Assembly: GCF_037975245.1 (NCBI RefSeq)
Contig: NC_092562.1
Location: 9,527,001-9,591,000 of the forward strand
Length of the DNA stretch: 64,000 nucleotides
From: Apostichopus japonicus
Lineage: Eukaryota > Echinodermata > Holothuroidea > Aspidochirotida > Stichopodidae
Direction: 5' to 3'
Part shown: positions 10,271 to 22,513 of the stretch, piece after piece
Layout of the letters: every line of letters starts with the position of its first letter
How positions within the stretch are numbered: position 1 is the first letter of the stretch
The notes under the pieces: model-generated
Told to the model about the DNA's origin: nothing
Seen by the model: only the letters and a program-made list of their open reading frames with translations
Databases searched by the model: none
Program-made: the position numbers and the translations under genes

Positions 10271-12201
10271 TTACGTTTGTGTCTCATTATTTCGAACAGG
10301 GAAGGTTTATCAAAGAATAAATTAGAGCTTGCCTAAGTGCTGTGTGATGTTAAAGACTTACTATATTTTATCGATTTTACTGTGGATCTGTTTTTGTTGT
10401 TAACAACTGTACTTTTTCATGACATCAATCTACCCTACCATGTGTTATTACAGGGATTTTACCTGTGCATGCTCCCTCCCTTTCCCTCCCTCCTTAGTAG
10501 TACAATGTTTATCTTTCACTTTTTAACACCTGTTCTGGCTACCCTGAAATATGACTGGCTCAATTTATATTTCTTACTGTGTAATATTACAATTTCATCT
10601 GGACAGCCACTGATTGGAAATAAAATGTGAACCTTTCATAGTTACTGTATTATATATGATCTCAATCTTTCCTATAGTGCAATAGCCTTCCATTTGGGTT
10701 TTGTGTACGTGTGTGTGCATGTCTTGTGCTCCTGCAGCCAAAAAGTCAAATAATGGCTATTTTATCACTAATATTTTGACATTCAGCAATTTGTATGTTC
10801 ATCGGTGTTCCCTCCCCCACCTCAATATGACAAAAGTCAGAAAATGGTGACCCATGCTCTAAATTTCAAGAAGCATCTTAGTGTCAATCTAAAGTAGGCA
10901 TCCATACTGAGACTTTTAATTTGTGCAAATATTTATTAATCCACAACAGCTTGTAACACTTTGGAGGAAAGCGGATGCCCTGAGGAAGTACTTCAAAAAT
11001 GTTGTAGCAATATGAGGGTGCTGCTGCAAATAAGGGTTGATGCTGATGATATTTGAAAGCATTTCAGCTCATGAATAAACGTAACTTTACTTATCAACAA
11101 TGTTTTTCAATACTTTGGAATAATTTGGAGGATCATAAATTCTGCAGGAGAATATTGAGTAGAATCATGGTGCAATTTTCAGCCAGTAATGATAACCTAC
11201 AGATCAGCATCAATGCTATAATATGACTAAATCAACAATAAGAAGTGTGACTGATAAGTTATAACCCAAAGTTTTTAGGGGAGTAAAGTTTGTTGAGAAC
11301 AGGATTTGAAGAAGAATAACAACAATAACAATCAAAAACATCATTAACTAATACACTTCTAAAACCTCCAACTCATTCTTATTCCCCTACCTCATCCCCA
11401 ATCTCCCTCACGACCCCTTCCTCCCCACCCTCCCCCCTCAGAAGTTGCCTCTTTTTCTGAAGTGCTCAAATAAATTATACTTTACCTTAGGCCTGAGCTA
11501 TCTCACTGCTGTTAGATACCTAACAGTAATGGAATCACATGCTTTGCGCATCACTTCTGATCGTCAGACGGAGGAAATGGTTCAGTCGAGACATTTTTTG
11601 GCATTCAGCCAAGAAGGAATGTTTCTTATGGGTAGGACTCTGAGACCTCCTTACACGAGAATCAGCATTCATTCCCAAAGGCAGCACTCCTCCTTTATAA
11701 ACAAGAGATTTGCCCCTGGCCCTTCCACAAAAGTTCATCCTCCTACCTAAATCAGTTGGGGAATAATTTAATATCTCCCAACTTTGCCTTCACTCTAGGA
11801 TAAGATAGAAATGGAATTTTTGATAATTACAAAATTACAAATCATATATGGGTCTGTTCACATTAAGGAGCCCAAATTTGTTGCCAAAGGTAGCAATTTT
11901 CAAATTACAGTAAAGAATGTCTACTCTTAATAAATTACATTACTAGCATCTGCAATTTATGGATCAGAATCAACCAGACCTTAAACTATTTTGAAAATTA
12001 TATTCTATACGGTCAAAGCTTGTGACAATCCATAAATTGCCCAATATTGACAATATTGAATTTATTTTCTATATTAAGATGAAATGCTATGATCAGACGT
12101 GTTTTTTTTTTTATGACATTGATGATATTATTCAAAAATATTGGAGTATTGGTGAAAAAAGTAAAGTTTCCTGAAATATAGTGAAAAATGTTTCTCCTTA
12201 A

Positions 12202-12550
12202 AGGCATTGAAGACTCGCCCCAGGCCGCGTGCTAAGCTCTGAAAAAGTTAACTTTCCCTTGCTTGTAAATGACGTATTCTTCTTGTCGCTACAAAATGCA
12301 GACAGTAATGAAACGTGATACCTTGTTATCTTTTATCAAGACCTGAGATGTCCACGCTGCTATGTGTTGTGGGTATTGACTGTAGCTGTATGTGTTGACT
12401 GTACATTAGTGTCTAATTACCGACGGTAGCAAGCTGTGTGTGTATTTTCTGGGATCGATGGTGGTGTCTAAAACTTCTGTTACACCTCATTCGAAACTAG
12501 GTCGGATTACCGGCATGAGACGTTTCTTTGTGCGCGAGTCTTCACACCCT
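12202..12550. mobile_element. TTAA-flanked MITE, copy 1
   Basis: 349 bp between TTAA at 12198-12201 and TTAA at 12551-12554. The termini are imperfect inverted repeats: AGGCATTGAAGACTCGCCCC on the left and, reverse-complemented, AGGGTGTGAAGACTCGCGC on the right. TTAA target sites are typical of piggyBac and Kolobok families. It has no coding capacity, so it is non-autonomous. The same insertion is in copy 2 at 48503-48848, so it predates the segmental duplication. Confidence 0.7.
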
Positions 12551-13059
12551 TTAAAGTGCAAAGCTGAAAGTAATAGTAACAGTCATACCAGAAGATATAA
12601 CCTCACCATAAGCAAATATGTTTACCAAAAGCTGAAAATTCTGGGTCATGTCCTCGCAGAAATGTTTTTTCATGACTCTTGTTTCATACATCACCCCTCG
12701 AATTTTTTCTTTGACATCACCCACCAATGCGTAACATTTAAACATTTTTTTAACACGCTTGGTATCTTTATTGGTAACATTCTTGAGCCAATTCGAACAT
12801 ATTTGAATTCAATAAGGTCAAAAACCATTTACAAGTAATGATAAGTACATCATTATTAACTAAACAGTGTAGTGCAATTACTAAATGAATCTTTAAAAGG
12901 CTCGTAAGAAATAAAAGCTTTGCCTCTTTGCTTTAGTTCTTTCTCAAGTTTCATAGCCAATTTTAACTTATATAAAAATCTCTACATCTCATTTCCGTGT
13001 TAGTTTTTTTTTTACTAAAGATGGAGTACTTGAGATAGAAAATTAAGAAATTATATGGG

Positions 13060-13400
13060 TGGTTCACAGAAAAATGATACGCGAAGCAATGTCATTCTGC
13101 GAAATATTGACTGACTGCCAAAAATAGCTTGCTCCACATCTAAAATGAAATTCGATATTATAGTTCAATCCCAAAACAGATGTAACAGGGTCTCATCATA
13201 GCGACCAAAAAAGTGACATCGTGGGTTATCGATTTGCCCTATTTTATGGCGGTTTGTTCCAATAATGCGATGGGGGAAGCGTAAATTGGAAATATTTCAT
13301 CTTGGAATCTCCAGTGGGTTACATTATAATGTGTAATACTAAGGAATAAAACAAATACTATTCATTTGAATGCAATAATAATAATAAAGAAAAGTCATGT
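13060..13400 (-). mobile_element. LINE reverse-transcriptase C-terminal fragment, copy 1
   Basis: On the minus strand this reads, with small breaks, the zinc-ribbon-like region found after the RT domain of many non-LTR retrotransposons: FPH-IIGTN-HKIGQIDNPRC, H-F-GRYDETLLHLFWDC. The first Cys pair is damaged here (CHFF) and intact in copy 2 (CHFC at 49374-49690). It is a fragment only, with no catalytic core. Confidence 0.6.
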
Positions 13401-14506
13401 TACTTAACTTGATAAACTCTATAAAAGGATATATAAACCCTTTATTGGCTCTAAGCTTGATGCATGGAAAGGTGATTACATGTTTCAAGAAGAAAATTTA
13501 TTAAACAAAGGTAGTACAGGTTACCAAAGAACAATATATCTAAACTGATTCATCTCTAAGGTGATGTTAACATACAACATCGAATTCATTTGAGCCAGTG
13601 GAAAATGCTACAAAGTTGTTTTATAGATTTGTATTGCAATGTCTTGGACTATGTTTCGGATATTAACACAGCTGTATGTTTACTTTATGACAGTATGTTT
13701 CCAGACAAAGCAAACGTTATTAAACTTTAGATATCGAAACAATGGGGTGTTGCCAGCCTGCCTATAGTGACAGTTTTGAACTTATAAAGTTTGTTTACAT
13801 GCAGTACAGTGAATGAAAATTTCAGATATCACTGAATGTTTCGGACATCACCTTGGACTAAAGTCCACAAACCTCATTAGGTCACGACCATAGAAGGGAT
13901 AGTTGTAACTAGTAAAACATGTTTAATAAACAAAAGTCTATTCAAAATACACATAACAGTAGCAAATCTACAATAGATACGAATTTGTGGGGAAATCATA
14001 AAAAGCTTGTACTAAAATACCATTTGAGGAATCAACAAGGTTTACTGAAAAATAATGGCACTAGACATTTTCAGGTAAGACCAATTACCCACATATTTTC
14101 AAATCCCACCTCTAGACTGAGCTAAAATGTACTTCAAAGTTCCAATGCTGGATACATTCCCAATAGTGTATGTATGTGTGAGACCTAATGTGCAATGTAC
14201 AGTAGTTGGCGGATTTGAGAGAAATCTAACCGTGATGTTTGTGGTTACAACCAAACGATTGTTCCTTATTAGTGAATTATTAAATCCTTAATCCAGTACT
14301 GTAACAGTACATTTTATGTTAATACATAACTATTTCTTTAAAATTTTCAACCTTATGCCTAATTTCATCATCTTAAAGGAACAGATTGTTTTACCATATA
14401 CCTCATATATCGTTTATTAACCTTGAAGTATGATACCCACAGAAATTGACAAATTAATTGTAAAATGTAGCTTTTGGTCAAAAAAGGATGAAAATGACAT
14501 ATTTAA

Positions 14507-14650
14507 AGGAGTACTTTAAGGAGAATTTCTATTCTTCATATGTTAACGTCCAGAAAAAGAAGAAAAATTGACTGATAGTAATGTTTCTATAGTAATTTCA
14601 ATTTTCGAGATATTCACCTTTAAAATATGTTAAACCTCTGGAATGCTCCT
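14507..14650. mobile_element. Short TTAA-flanked MITE, copy 1
   Basis: 144 bp between TTAA at 14503-14506 and TTAA at 14651-14654. The left end is AGGAGTAC and the right end, reverse-complemented, AGGAGCATTCCAGAGG. The interior, in reverse complement, matches 9240-9345. It recurs in copy 2 at 50846-50988, so it predates the duplication. Confidence 0.6.
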
Positions 14651-16408
14651 TTAAGGATACACTGATCATCAGTTTGGCTCCTCCGTGCAGGCCTTAAAGT
14701 TAAACATTAATTCATTGTCTTATAAATTCAGATAACTAACTAAAAACCAACTTCTTATAAACAACAGAGCATCCTTGGATGACATCAAGCATCACTTGTT
14801 TCTTGAAACTTTCTTAAACGCATTATAAATGTGTCATTTGAGGGCACAAAACTCCACCCCCCCCCCCTGTTTAGTTTTGTGTTGCATCTGAGGAAATGAT
14901 GTTATTGTCAGTGTGTTAGACTACATAGTCCAGTCTCTTTATTTGATGAACCTGAACTACATAAATGGTCATCTCTCAATAGTTAAAAGTGTGATAGAAA
15001 TACAACCTGAGCTGATAGTAGTGTTTCTTAACAGTGTACAACATATCATCATTAACTTTTGTGCCTAAAACTCATCTATAAATGTCCACAAAGTAATCTC
15101 TAATACTCTCGGAGTCTTTCCTTTATTCTTTTATATCCTTCTAAAGAACCCGAAACCAAGACGACCTAACTCAGATAGTGACGATTGATTCTATTCACCT
15201 CTTCTTTCTTCATCAACTTTGAAATAAAATTTATCATTGCAAGAAAATTGTGGAAACTTGAAATGCAATATTTGAGAAGCAAATTGAAACCTGCAATATT
15301 TGAAAAAAATGTACAAATTGTCAAAGTTGTAGATAAATATCAAAGAGTATATATTCTTGTCTTTTGTGGTCAATTTGTGCATTTGTGATTAATGAAACTA
15401 TCTACGTAAAACCAAATGATACATTAATTCTTTGCTTATTAATCTTGGATCAGGAAGGATATTATTGGAAACACTCTTAACTGCTGAAAAGGCTGTTATT
15501 GGGGTGTCTGCTTTTATTGAAGATTGGTATTAACGCTTTTAATGGTCTTATTCAATATACACTGGGGGAGGAGATTCATAACAGCAACTAGCAGCAACGT
15601 TTCTCCAAATATTGTTTGATTGGCCCTTTAATGGAAAAAATATTCTGCATGCTGAGCATTCCGTCAGGACCCCCCCCCCCCCGCTCCACCTCATTGCCTA
15701 CTATGGTATAGTTGGTCATTTACAAGACCATAGAAAACTTAAGTTGAGGTTCTCTGCTGATCTGAAATCCTTCCTTTACAGTAACATAAAATCGCTAGGA
15801 AAATCGATTATCTACGAACTGTTTTGGTTTGTGCTGTATCGGAATGTTTGGAAATAACTTCCAATCATAAAGGCTTTATTGCAGCTCCAGTAACTTGCAT
15901 TAACGTAAATTTCGTAAATAATACTTTTGATCAAAACAGTAAGAATTTAGATCCTTTGAAGGTTTTGTTTTATTCTATCATTATTTTTTTACTTTGCCAA
16001 ATGTCTTTAAACCACCGTACTTGAAATAGCAACTAAGTATATTACGAAACGTACTTTGCTATTCTAACGCATCAACGCTGAGAAACTTTTAGAAATGGAT
16101 GGCGCTCTTCATATGTGTTTAAATCTTCAAGATTTTATAGTCCAGGGCGCCTTTAAAGGGCTTATATTTATATAGAGTGAAGCAAAATGAAACATTACTT
16201 GATCGTACCGAAATTCGGTAAAACACACGCATGTTCAGTTAGTTTCACTATGAAAGGATCGCGATGAAAAAGATTGCTACAGCATTGATAGAGGACCTTG
16301 CAAACGATTTTCCAAAGTCAAAATAATCATAGCCTAATGTATAATTATATCAGTTAATGAATGATGGAAAACTGACTGGGAAATTAGGACAAATTAAAAA
16401 GAGCAACT

Positions 16409-16480
16409 GAAGAACGGGATTCGAACCAGTGACCTCTAGATTACAAGCCCAGCAGTCTACCTGCTGAGATATCAAGCCGT
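16409..16480 (-). tRNA. tRNA-Thr(UGU)-derived pseudogene or SINE, copy 1
   Basis: On the minus strand there is a near-consensus B box GGTTCGAATCC (16417-16427), an A-box-like TATCTCAGCAGGTAGA (16456-16471) and an anticodon loop CTTGTAA giving anticodon TGT (16443-16445) on a weak five-pair stem. A T-run that could end Pol III transcription follows (A-run 16396-16400 on the + strand). The acceptor stem does not pair and the D and T stems have mismatches, so it is unlikely to be a working tRNA. It is either a tRNA pseudogene or the head of a SINE. Confidence 0.5.
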
Positions 16481-17026
16481 TAGTTGGCGGCGATTCCTAT
16501 CGCAGCCGTTTCTTGCTCTTTTACATTGTGTGCAATTTTATGACCCTTTTGTAACGTTCGCAACAAGTTTTGTGTCAATATTTGAGATTATTTTAATTCT
16601 ATTATACCAGAAATTCTGACAAGGTAGAAGGTCTTCACCGCAGGGCAAAAATTATAAATCGATTCCTTGAAACTGTATTCAGCAGTGACACCAATAAAAA
16701 AGTACATTAGAGAAATACTTAAAGCAAATGACTCGGCGGGCAACACAACTATGATATACCCAACTTAATTCTCATTTGTAACCTGCGGGTGAATGATGGC
16801 TTTCATAACAGGGTATAAAGGCTAAGTTAATTGGATTCCCTGAAGACCTGTATAACATCGGAAAGCAATGGTGAGCTGATAGAATTAACCTTGTTTATTT
16901 TAATATCAAATACAAACTACCACAGACCATGCCAATCACCACTGTGTAGCGTACGTTTTCTTTCATTCCTTCATTCGGCAATCAAAATGTGTCCTGTAGA
17001 ACAGAGCCTTGCTACGCAGGCTAGGT

Positions 17027-17033
17027 TATAAAA
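17027..17033 (+). promoter_or_regulatory. TATA box of locus B
   Basis: TATAAAA lies 236 bp before the start codon of the signal-peptide exon. It is conserved in sequence and surroundings at 53475-53481 in front of the duplicate signal-peptide exon. A CCAAT box at 16932-16936 precedes it here but is lost in copy 2. Transcription would begin near 17057, giving a 5' leader of about 200 nt with several upstream ATGs, or with an unseen leader intron. Confidence 0.5.
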
Positions 17034-17262
17034 ACAAACACTGCCAGTTTACACCAGTTACTGGAAGAACAAATAACAACAAATAAATGGAAAAAAGGAG
17101 AAATCTTGTCCGCTGATTGATACCATGAGCTGCACGTCGTGGATAATCTTCGTCAAAATACAACCCTGGGAAGCCACATCTTAGTTTCGTTCAATATTTT
17201 TTTCATGGTTTTTTCATGTTTTGAGAGAGAGAGTTTAAGACATTCGTTACGTTGGTATCAAG

Positions 17263-17350
17263 ATGACGACACGGTGGTTCAATTCGTCTTCGGCTGGGTT
17301 AGTAATCTTAGGATTCCTTCTCATCTGCATCTCAGCCTGTCTCGCCCAAG
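17263..17350 (+). CDS. Signal-peptide first exon, locus B
   Basis: 88 bp from an ATG with A at -3 to the donor CAAG|GTAAGA. It encodes 29 residues plus one base: MTTRWF, then NSSSAG, a hydrophobic core LVILGFLLICISACLA, and Q. This is a classic secretory signal with likely cleavage after CLA. The phase-1 donor joins to the SRCR exon at 22196 (G+AA = Glu). There is no acceptor upstream of the ATG within the leader that would make it internal. It defines the 5' end of locus B and differs from its duplicate at 53758 by Asn to His at residue 7. The intron that follows is 4.8 kb. Confidence 0.85.
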
Positions 17351-18774
17351 GTAAGATTAGTTTTGTTGTATAAAATACAGTCGGTAAACATTTGAACGAA
17401 ATGTGCAGGACGGCCTGCAGATAATTAACGTGAAATCTGATTAAAACGTCTTCGGACGAAATCGACATAACATGACAAACTGTTTCATCTCAAATAACAA
17501 GAGCGCGCAAGGTCACTGCACGTTTTTTCACACTTTTATTTGGAAACTGCAGTAAAGCTGAAGCCACTTATTTTCACCATTCGTGATGGAAGGGTAACGG
17601 ATATGGGGAAGAGGTGGGTAGGGGAGGGTAACTGGGAGGGGAGGTGGAGTGTCAACCTATACGCTCTGACGAATATGCTCCGCAACATCCGATCTTCCGA
17701 GTTATTTGTAATCATGAACACCGGCAGCCAATATTCTCGTCCAAAAATGGGTCGTCAAGCTATGACGGTGGGTCGTGTTGTGGGCACGGTAGCGGGGAGA
17801 AAAAAAAAGGAAGATCAGTAACGATGCTTTTTCAATGGAATTTGACAGTTATTGAACTTCCTCCTGCCATGAGGTGATTGGTCTGCAAAGTTTTTGATAA
17901 ATGCGTGTGCGGGTTGTTAACTAATTTTCAGTCAATTTACCAAACAAGTCAGCTAATCTACAGTTTCACCATCTATCACAAGAGAGTGACTTTTAGGCCT
18001 TATAAAGTTATGGCGCACGGCTCTCCAAAAGCGAAATCACAACATGCATTACCAGGGGCAAAGTTTGGGAGGCAATTTTGTTTAAGGGATTATGCACGGT
18101 GATATCCATTGTGCCGTTTCATGTCGCGCAAGTGCGTATGTAGGTAGAACACCATAGTTATTTGACAAGGATTTACTGGAATAAACAATAACATAAATGT
18201 GACAATCAGATGTAGCGTAATGATCACATTGTGATTTCTTTGAAAATATCGTTTACTCATGGGGAACATGCTGTGAATAAAGGAATTTCGAAAACAATAA
18301 GTACTTCTCTGCCTTATATGTCTCCTCTCATCGTGGAAATCTCCCCATGTCACTGCCGAAAGCCGAAGAAGCCAATCAAGTTTGCCAATTGGGCCCACTT
18401 CCCCCAAAATGTTTATTCAAGCCCTGCCTCCCGCAGTAAACAATCACTAGACGGTCGCTAATTGCTGTGGAAGAAACATGATCTCACATGACACGCAATT
18501 TTGTAACAATAATATGAATAAAGATTTGGGCTTTGTATAAGTTCACTCCCCTCTTTCAAGAAATGTCCAAGACATTTTTGTACCGAACAGATCCTCGGGC
18601 ATGTAAAATACAGTGGGTGAGCGAATTCGTGGTAGGCAGGAACGGACTCTGAGGCATGTACAGTTTGCACGTGAGAAAAAGAGTATTACAAACGATCTGG
18701 CCAAGACTAGATGATATGTATGGAACGCCGAAAGGGAAATGTATTATGTTGTTTGCTTCTATGCTGTCTGTTAT

Positions 18775-18935
18775 TATGTTGTTGTCTCATTTGATGTTGT
18801 TGTCTCGTTTAATGTTGTTGTCTCCTTCAATGCTGTTTTTTTTTGTGTTGTTGTCTCCGTTGATGCTGCTGTCTCCTTCAACGTTGTTGTCTACTTTGAT
18901 GCTGTTGTCTCATTTGATGTTGTTGTCTCCTTTAA
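18775..18935 (+). repeat. 18-bp tandem repeat, copy 1
   Basis: About nine units of an 18-bp motif of the form 'atgttgttgtctccttta'. It recurs in copy 2 at about 55970-56125. Both strands are open because the period is a multiple of three; I see no sign of coding. Confidence 0.8.
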
Positions 18936-21900
18936 AGTTGGCGGTGCTGTTCACTTTTATGACGTCAAAATACGTATACAAATTCAAAGAATTTAGTGCT
19001 TCAGAACTAGATAAAATGTCGGAGATAGACCGATAAGCCCATGTTGTAGGGCTAGTTTATACGAACAAAATGAAAGCAGAAATGATGGAAATCTCTGTAA
19101 AATCGTTAAAGAACCTACGAAAGTCTTTCAACCTGTAAGAAAAAGAGATACATGTGGTCAAGTTACAGGCACCGACCTAGCCTAACGTTAGGTGTATAAT
19201 GTATAGCCTTAGTATAACCATAGTAGTATTAATTATACCCATGAGCAGTTTTCGTAAATTATTCTATTTTGTGTTAAGCATAACATATGAAGTAAACGGG
19301 GTGGTTTCGTTGGATGAGAGTAGTCAATTTTTGACCTTTTATTGCTTGACATTTTCTTCGAGGGAATGTATTTGACGTAGGCCCTGGCGTTGACAAATCT
19401 GGTCAGCAGTGTTGATGCTCCGTGTGGGAGCGGCCCTTGATTGGCGCCGCCCCCACAGGCAATATCAAATCAGCATTCGTATCGATTTTCCTGCAAGACG
19501 ATATGCTAAACGTACTACAATTATCGAGTCAATCCAACAGCATAAACTACCTTGACTTACTATAGGTACTGCATGGGCCCTTTTTTTTTCTTTAAAAAAA
19601 TCAAATCAGATGTGCGCAATGCTTATAAACAAGTACTGCCGACGAACAATGATTTTCACTTGGAAATCACTATGGAATTTGTTTCCAAGAGATTTGAAGA
19701 ATTATTGGAATAGAGAAGCATAATTTCAGGTTTTAACCTTGGAGAGTCTATTATGTAAAGGCAGGACAAATGTTTCATGATCGTTGGCTTAGACGATCAA
19801 ATGTCTAAACTCAGCCTTTTAGTTTATATGTACAGTAGACAAGTGACAACTATTTTCATAAAATTGAGATTCCATTGTACGGTATCGAAATAGCCTCAAA
19901 ATTGGTATCGTCAGCCTCCAACAATTTGGATGTACTGTTCGTCCATAGCATGATAGAACCACCAAAATGGACCAAAAGTTAGTGTTCTATCCATCAAACC
20001 TACACATTTTGTTCAACAGTGTACTTATTTGTTATTGGTTATTGTTTGTTGCTATGCAAGTTTCTAGCAAAACCATATTTGTTGTTTGGACAAGTTAAAC
20101 AAAAGACCTGGTTGTTGAAAGGACAACCAGGAAAATCCTCAAAAAGTTGTCCTGATAAACAGATGGGAAATCTTCTTATGAGATTTTAGACAGAAGCCAA
20201 AGATGTAGAAAAAGCAGAAACAATGACCATGTAATTGTAACCTTTAATTTGCCTTCTATTGACCCTGAAAACATGAATGGCTTAGCAAGCAAAGTGGAGC
20301 ATGTGAAGCGTCAGAATGCATTGGAAGTGAAATTACTTCAACAGGATTGAAATACTTTAATTTGAGCTACCAAGGTTTAAAAGTCAATCATTATGAAGTC
20401 AAAGTCATATGCCAAACCTCCCACATTGGGTGGGAGACTCCTGCAATCAGGTCCTGTAACTTGCTTTCCCTCTGATGCCCATAAAAATCTGCCTTCTCTC
20501 CCAGCAGCCAGAAATATGTTATCAGTGATTATTTTGCTCTCCTCGGAGATCTTGCTTGGTGTAAATCTACCTTCAAGTGCTGAATACATGTGATCATAGA
20601 TATACCAATTATCACTGGCTCTGCTCTGAATTTTGCCTGTTATCACACGGTTATATCTTTTAAATATTTGTATGACATATGTTCCATCAGTATATAGTAC
20701 ACAGTATACACTAGTATTAAATAAAGTGAATAAAATTGAGGATTTAGATAATTGGTCAATTTGTCTGAATTTGTTGCAACAATAAACAACTTCTGCATCC
20801 TCCCAAAATGCAATCAGAATACACAATTTAATGTTAAAGTTTCAAAACTTTCCGGACGAGCATGCCCCGGACCCCCCTAGCAGGGCACTGAGCTGCGGCC
20901 TGTGCAAATCTCTCTCTCTCAGAAATCTACAACTTGGCATCTCTGCATAGTGATTTTACAGGGGAAGTAATTTATCATCTAAGATCAAGATTTCTTGGAA
21001 CATTAGAATAGAATGTTTTTAATAGTTTTGCTGGCCAAAGTAGTCATATAATAATTTGAATGCTATTCCAATATTATTCTGTAAAAGTGTGTTAAATTTT
21101 ACATTTTGAAACTGGCCTATTTGGCATATTGTGTCATTATTTAGGCAATGTAAGGGATGCAGAGTGACTATATATTCCAATTAAAGTGACTGCATGCATT
21201 TCATAGTGTGACAAGATTAATGTCATCAATGTTTCCCTCAGGGCCCACTGGAATATTCATCTAATCAAATCCTTCATAATAACTGGAAATTGTTGAGGCG
21301 ATCCTATATTCCCATTTGGAAGGTAGATTAGGCCCTATGTTTGAAAACGTTTTAGCATTCTATGCTAAACGTTTGGCATTAATATTGATAAATAACCCCT
21401 AAGGCAGCTGGTTGAATTTACAAAAGAACCTCTTCAACTATTCATAAATGTACTGATAGCTTTTGCATTACATCTCTCAAATGATCTTTGATGAGGATCG
21501 ACTGTACCTAAAGAAAGTGTTTTACTTTAAACTAATAAAAATATTTCATATACTGTAGCATAGGTCTACTCTAGAGTAAAATACCCCGGCCCATATCTGA
21601 TGTAGTTATAGACTTAGCTAGCTTACTGTTACTAAGTACTTGCAACATAGGAAAAGCCATAGCTGTTATCATCAATTTTATAACAGAACACAAGCCCTCT
21701 CTGCAATGGTGCATTGGAAATAATAGCCTCCTTCAGCAACACAAAGTGTGGCCCGTAAGGCTGTAATGGTCTCCCAACACTCTCTGTTGCATCATTTCAA
21801 GATATCAAACCCAAGTTGTTTTCTTTCATCCTCCATTGTTATCCTCCATGTTGTTGGGTATCCCATCTTTCCCCTCAGCCATTGGGGTGTCCAGGTAAAT

Positions 21901-22005
21901 GTAGTAATCCACAGTGGCCATCTCTATACATTCTCATGACATGCCCAATCTATGCCTTTTTCTCTTTTTAACTTCTTTAGACTTCGTGTAAAAGTAAACG
22001 GGCCT

Positions 22006-22036
22006 GACGTTTCGATCCTAATAGGATCTTCTTCAG
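22006..22036 (-). repeat. Dispersed motif with hammerhead-like core, copy 1
   Basis: On the minus strand it reads CTGAAGA, a perfect hairpin GATCC-TATTA-GGATC, then GAAAC and GTC. That matches the hammerhead core order CUGANGA - stem II - GAAA. Motifs of this kind occur at the ends of Penelope-like and other retroelements. Stem I does not form from the flanking bases, so activity is doubtful. The copy at 59361-59392 has CTGAAAA, which breaks the core. Confidence 0.35.
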
Positions 22037-22195
22037 AGGATGTATGACAAGTAACAGTTACTATAAGACTGTATCAGTTTTGATCGACGTACTTTCAGAG
22101 AGCTGTTTTATTGCAGTGACTGACATTTTTAAAGTTACAGAGTTTGACCTGAAATGTCTTTAACTGTTAAACGTTCTTAGTACACATCTTTTCAG

Positions 22196-22513
22196 AAAAA
22201 GGAGATATTCGTTTAGTGGATGGTGAAGAACAGACGGAAGGCCGTGTGGAGGTCTACCAGAGTGGAGTGTGGGGTACAGTATGTGATGATGGTTGGACAA
22301 TCCATGAAGCAGAAGTGGTCTGCTACCAACTGGGTTTTGGACCAGCAGCTGCTTCTCTTACAAACGCCCATTTTGGTAAAGGCACCGGCCCAGTTCTAAT
22401 GGATGATATACAATGTAGTGGCCAAGAAGAAAGATTGGCAGATTGTGTCTTCCGTGGTGTTGGACATAACTGTGGTCATGAAGAAGATGCTAGCGTGATC
22501 TGTACTAATGTCA
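22196..22513 (+). CDS. First SRCR exon of locus B
   Basis: A 318-bp phase 1-1 exon with acceptor 'ttttcag' ending at 22195 and a perfect donor GTCA|GTAAGT at 22514. It encodes [97 protein letters not shown]. The six cysteines are intact. There is almost no linker: the exon ends three residues after C8. Its duplicate at 59547 differs at only a few codons. As the membrane-distal or N-terminal domain it directly follows the signal peptide. Confidence 0.9.

Larger units (their letters stand above)
10330..17026. other. Intergenic DNA between loci A and B
   Basis: No host gene is visible. It holds a TTAA-flanked MITE (12202-12550), a minus-strand LINE fragment (13060-13400), a second small MITE (14507-14650), a poly(C) run near 14860 and another near 15672, and a tRNA-derived sequence (about 16409-16480, minus). 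The whole stretch is duplicated at about 45900-53470. Short open stretches shared by both copies (for example 13919-14125 and 15612-15857) have no recognisable domain and differ by indels between the copies, so I do not call them genes. Confidence 0.55.
17351..22195 (+). other. First intron of locus B
   Basis: It contains an 18-bp period repeat (about 18775-18935), blocks with no recognised coding signal, a GC-rich block at 20855-20930 ('gccccggaccccccta' type) that looks like a DNA-transposon edge, and a repeated motif at 22006-22036 listed below. The 149-codon minus-strand open frame at 20377-20826 is shortened and broken in copy 2 (57910-58200), so I do not treat it as a gene. The acceptor is 'cttttcag' ending at 22195. 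Confidence 0.55.

Noticed and set aside
11445-11750. 101-codon + strand open frame, with a counterpart near 47870
   Set aside because: The two copies differ by frame-changing indels (for example near 47930-47990), which argues against coding.
12440-12838. 132-codon + strand open frame
   Set aside because: It overlaps the MITE terminus, and in copy 2 the frame is cut short; no domain is seen.
16409-16480. Functional tRNA-Thr gene
   Set aside because: The acceptor stem does not pair and the D and T stems have mismatches in both copies.
20377-20826. 149-codon minus-strand open frame
   Set aside because: Composition is not coding-like, no domain is recognisable, and the counterpart in copy 2 (57910-58200) is shortened and broken.
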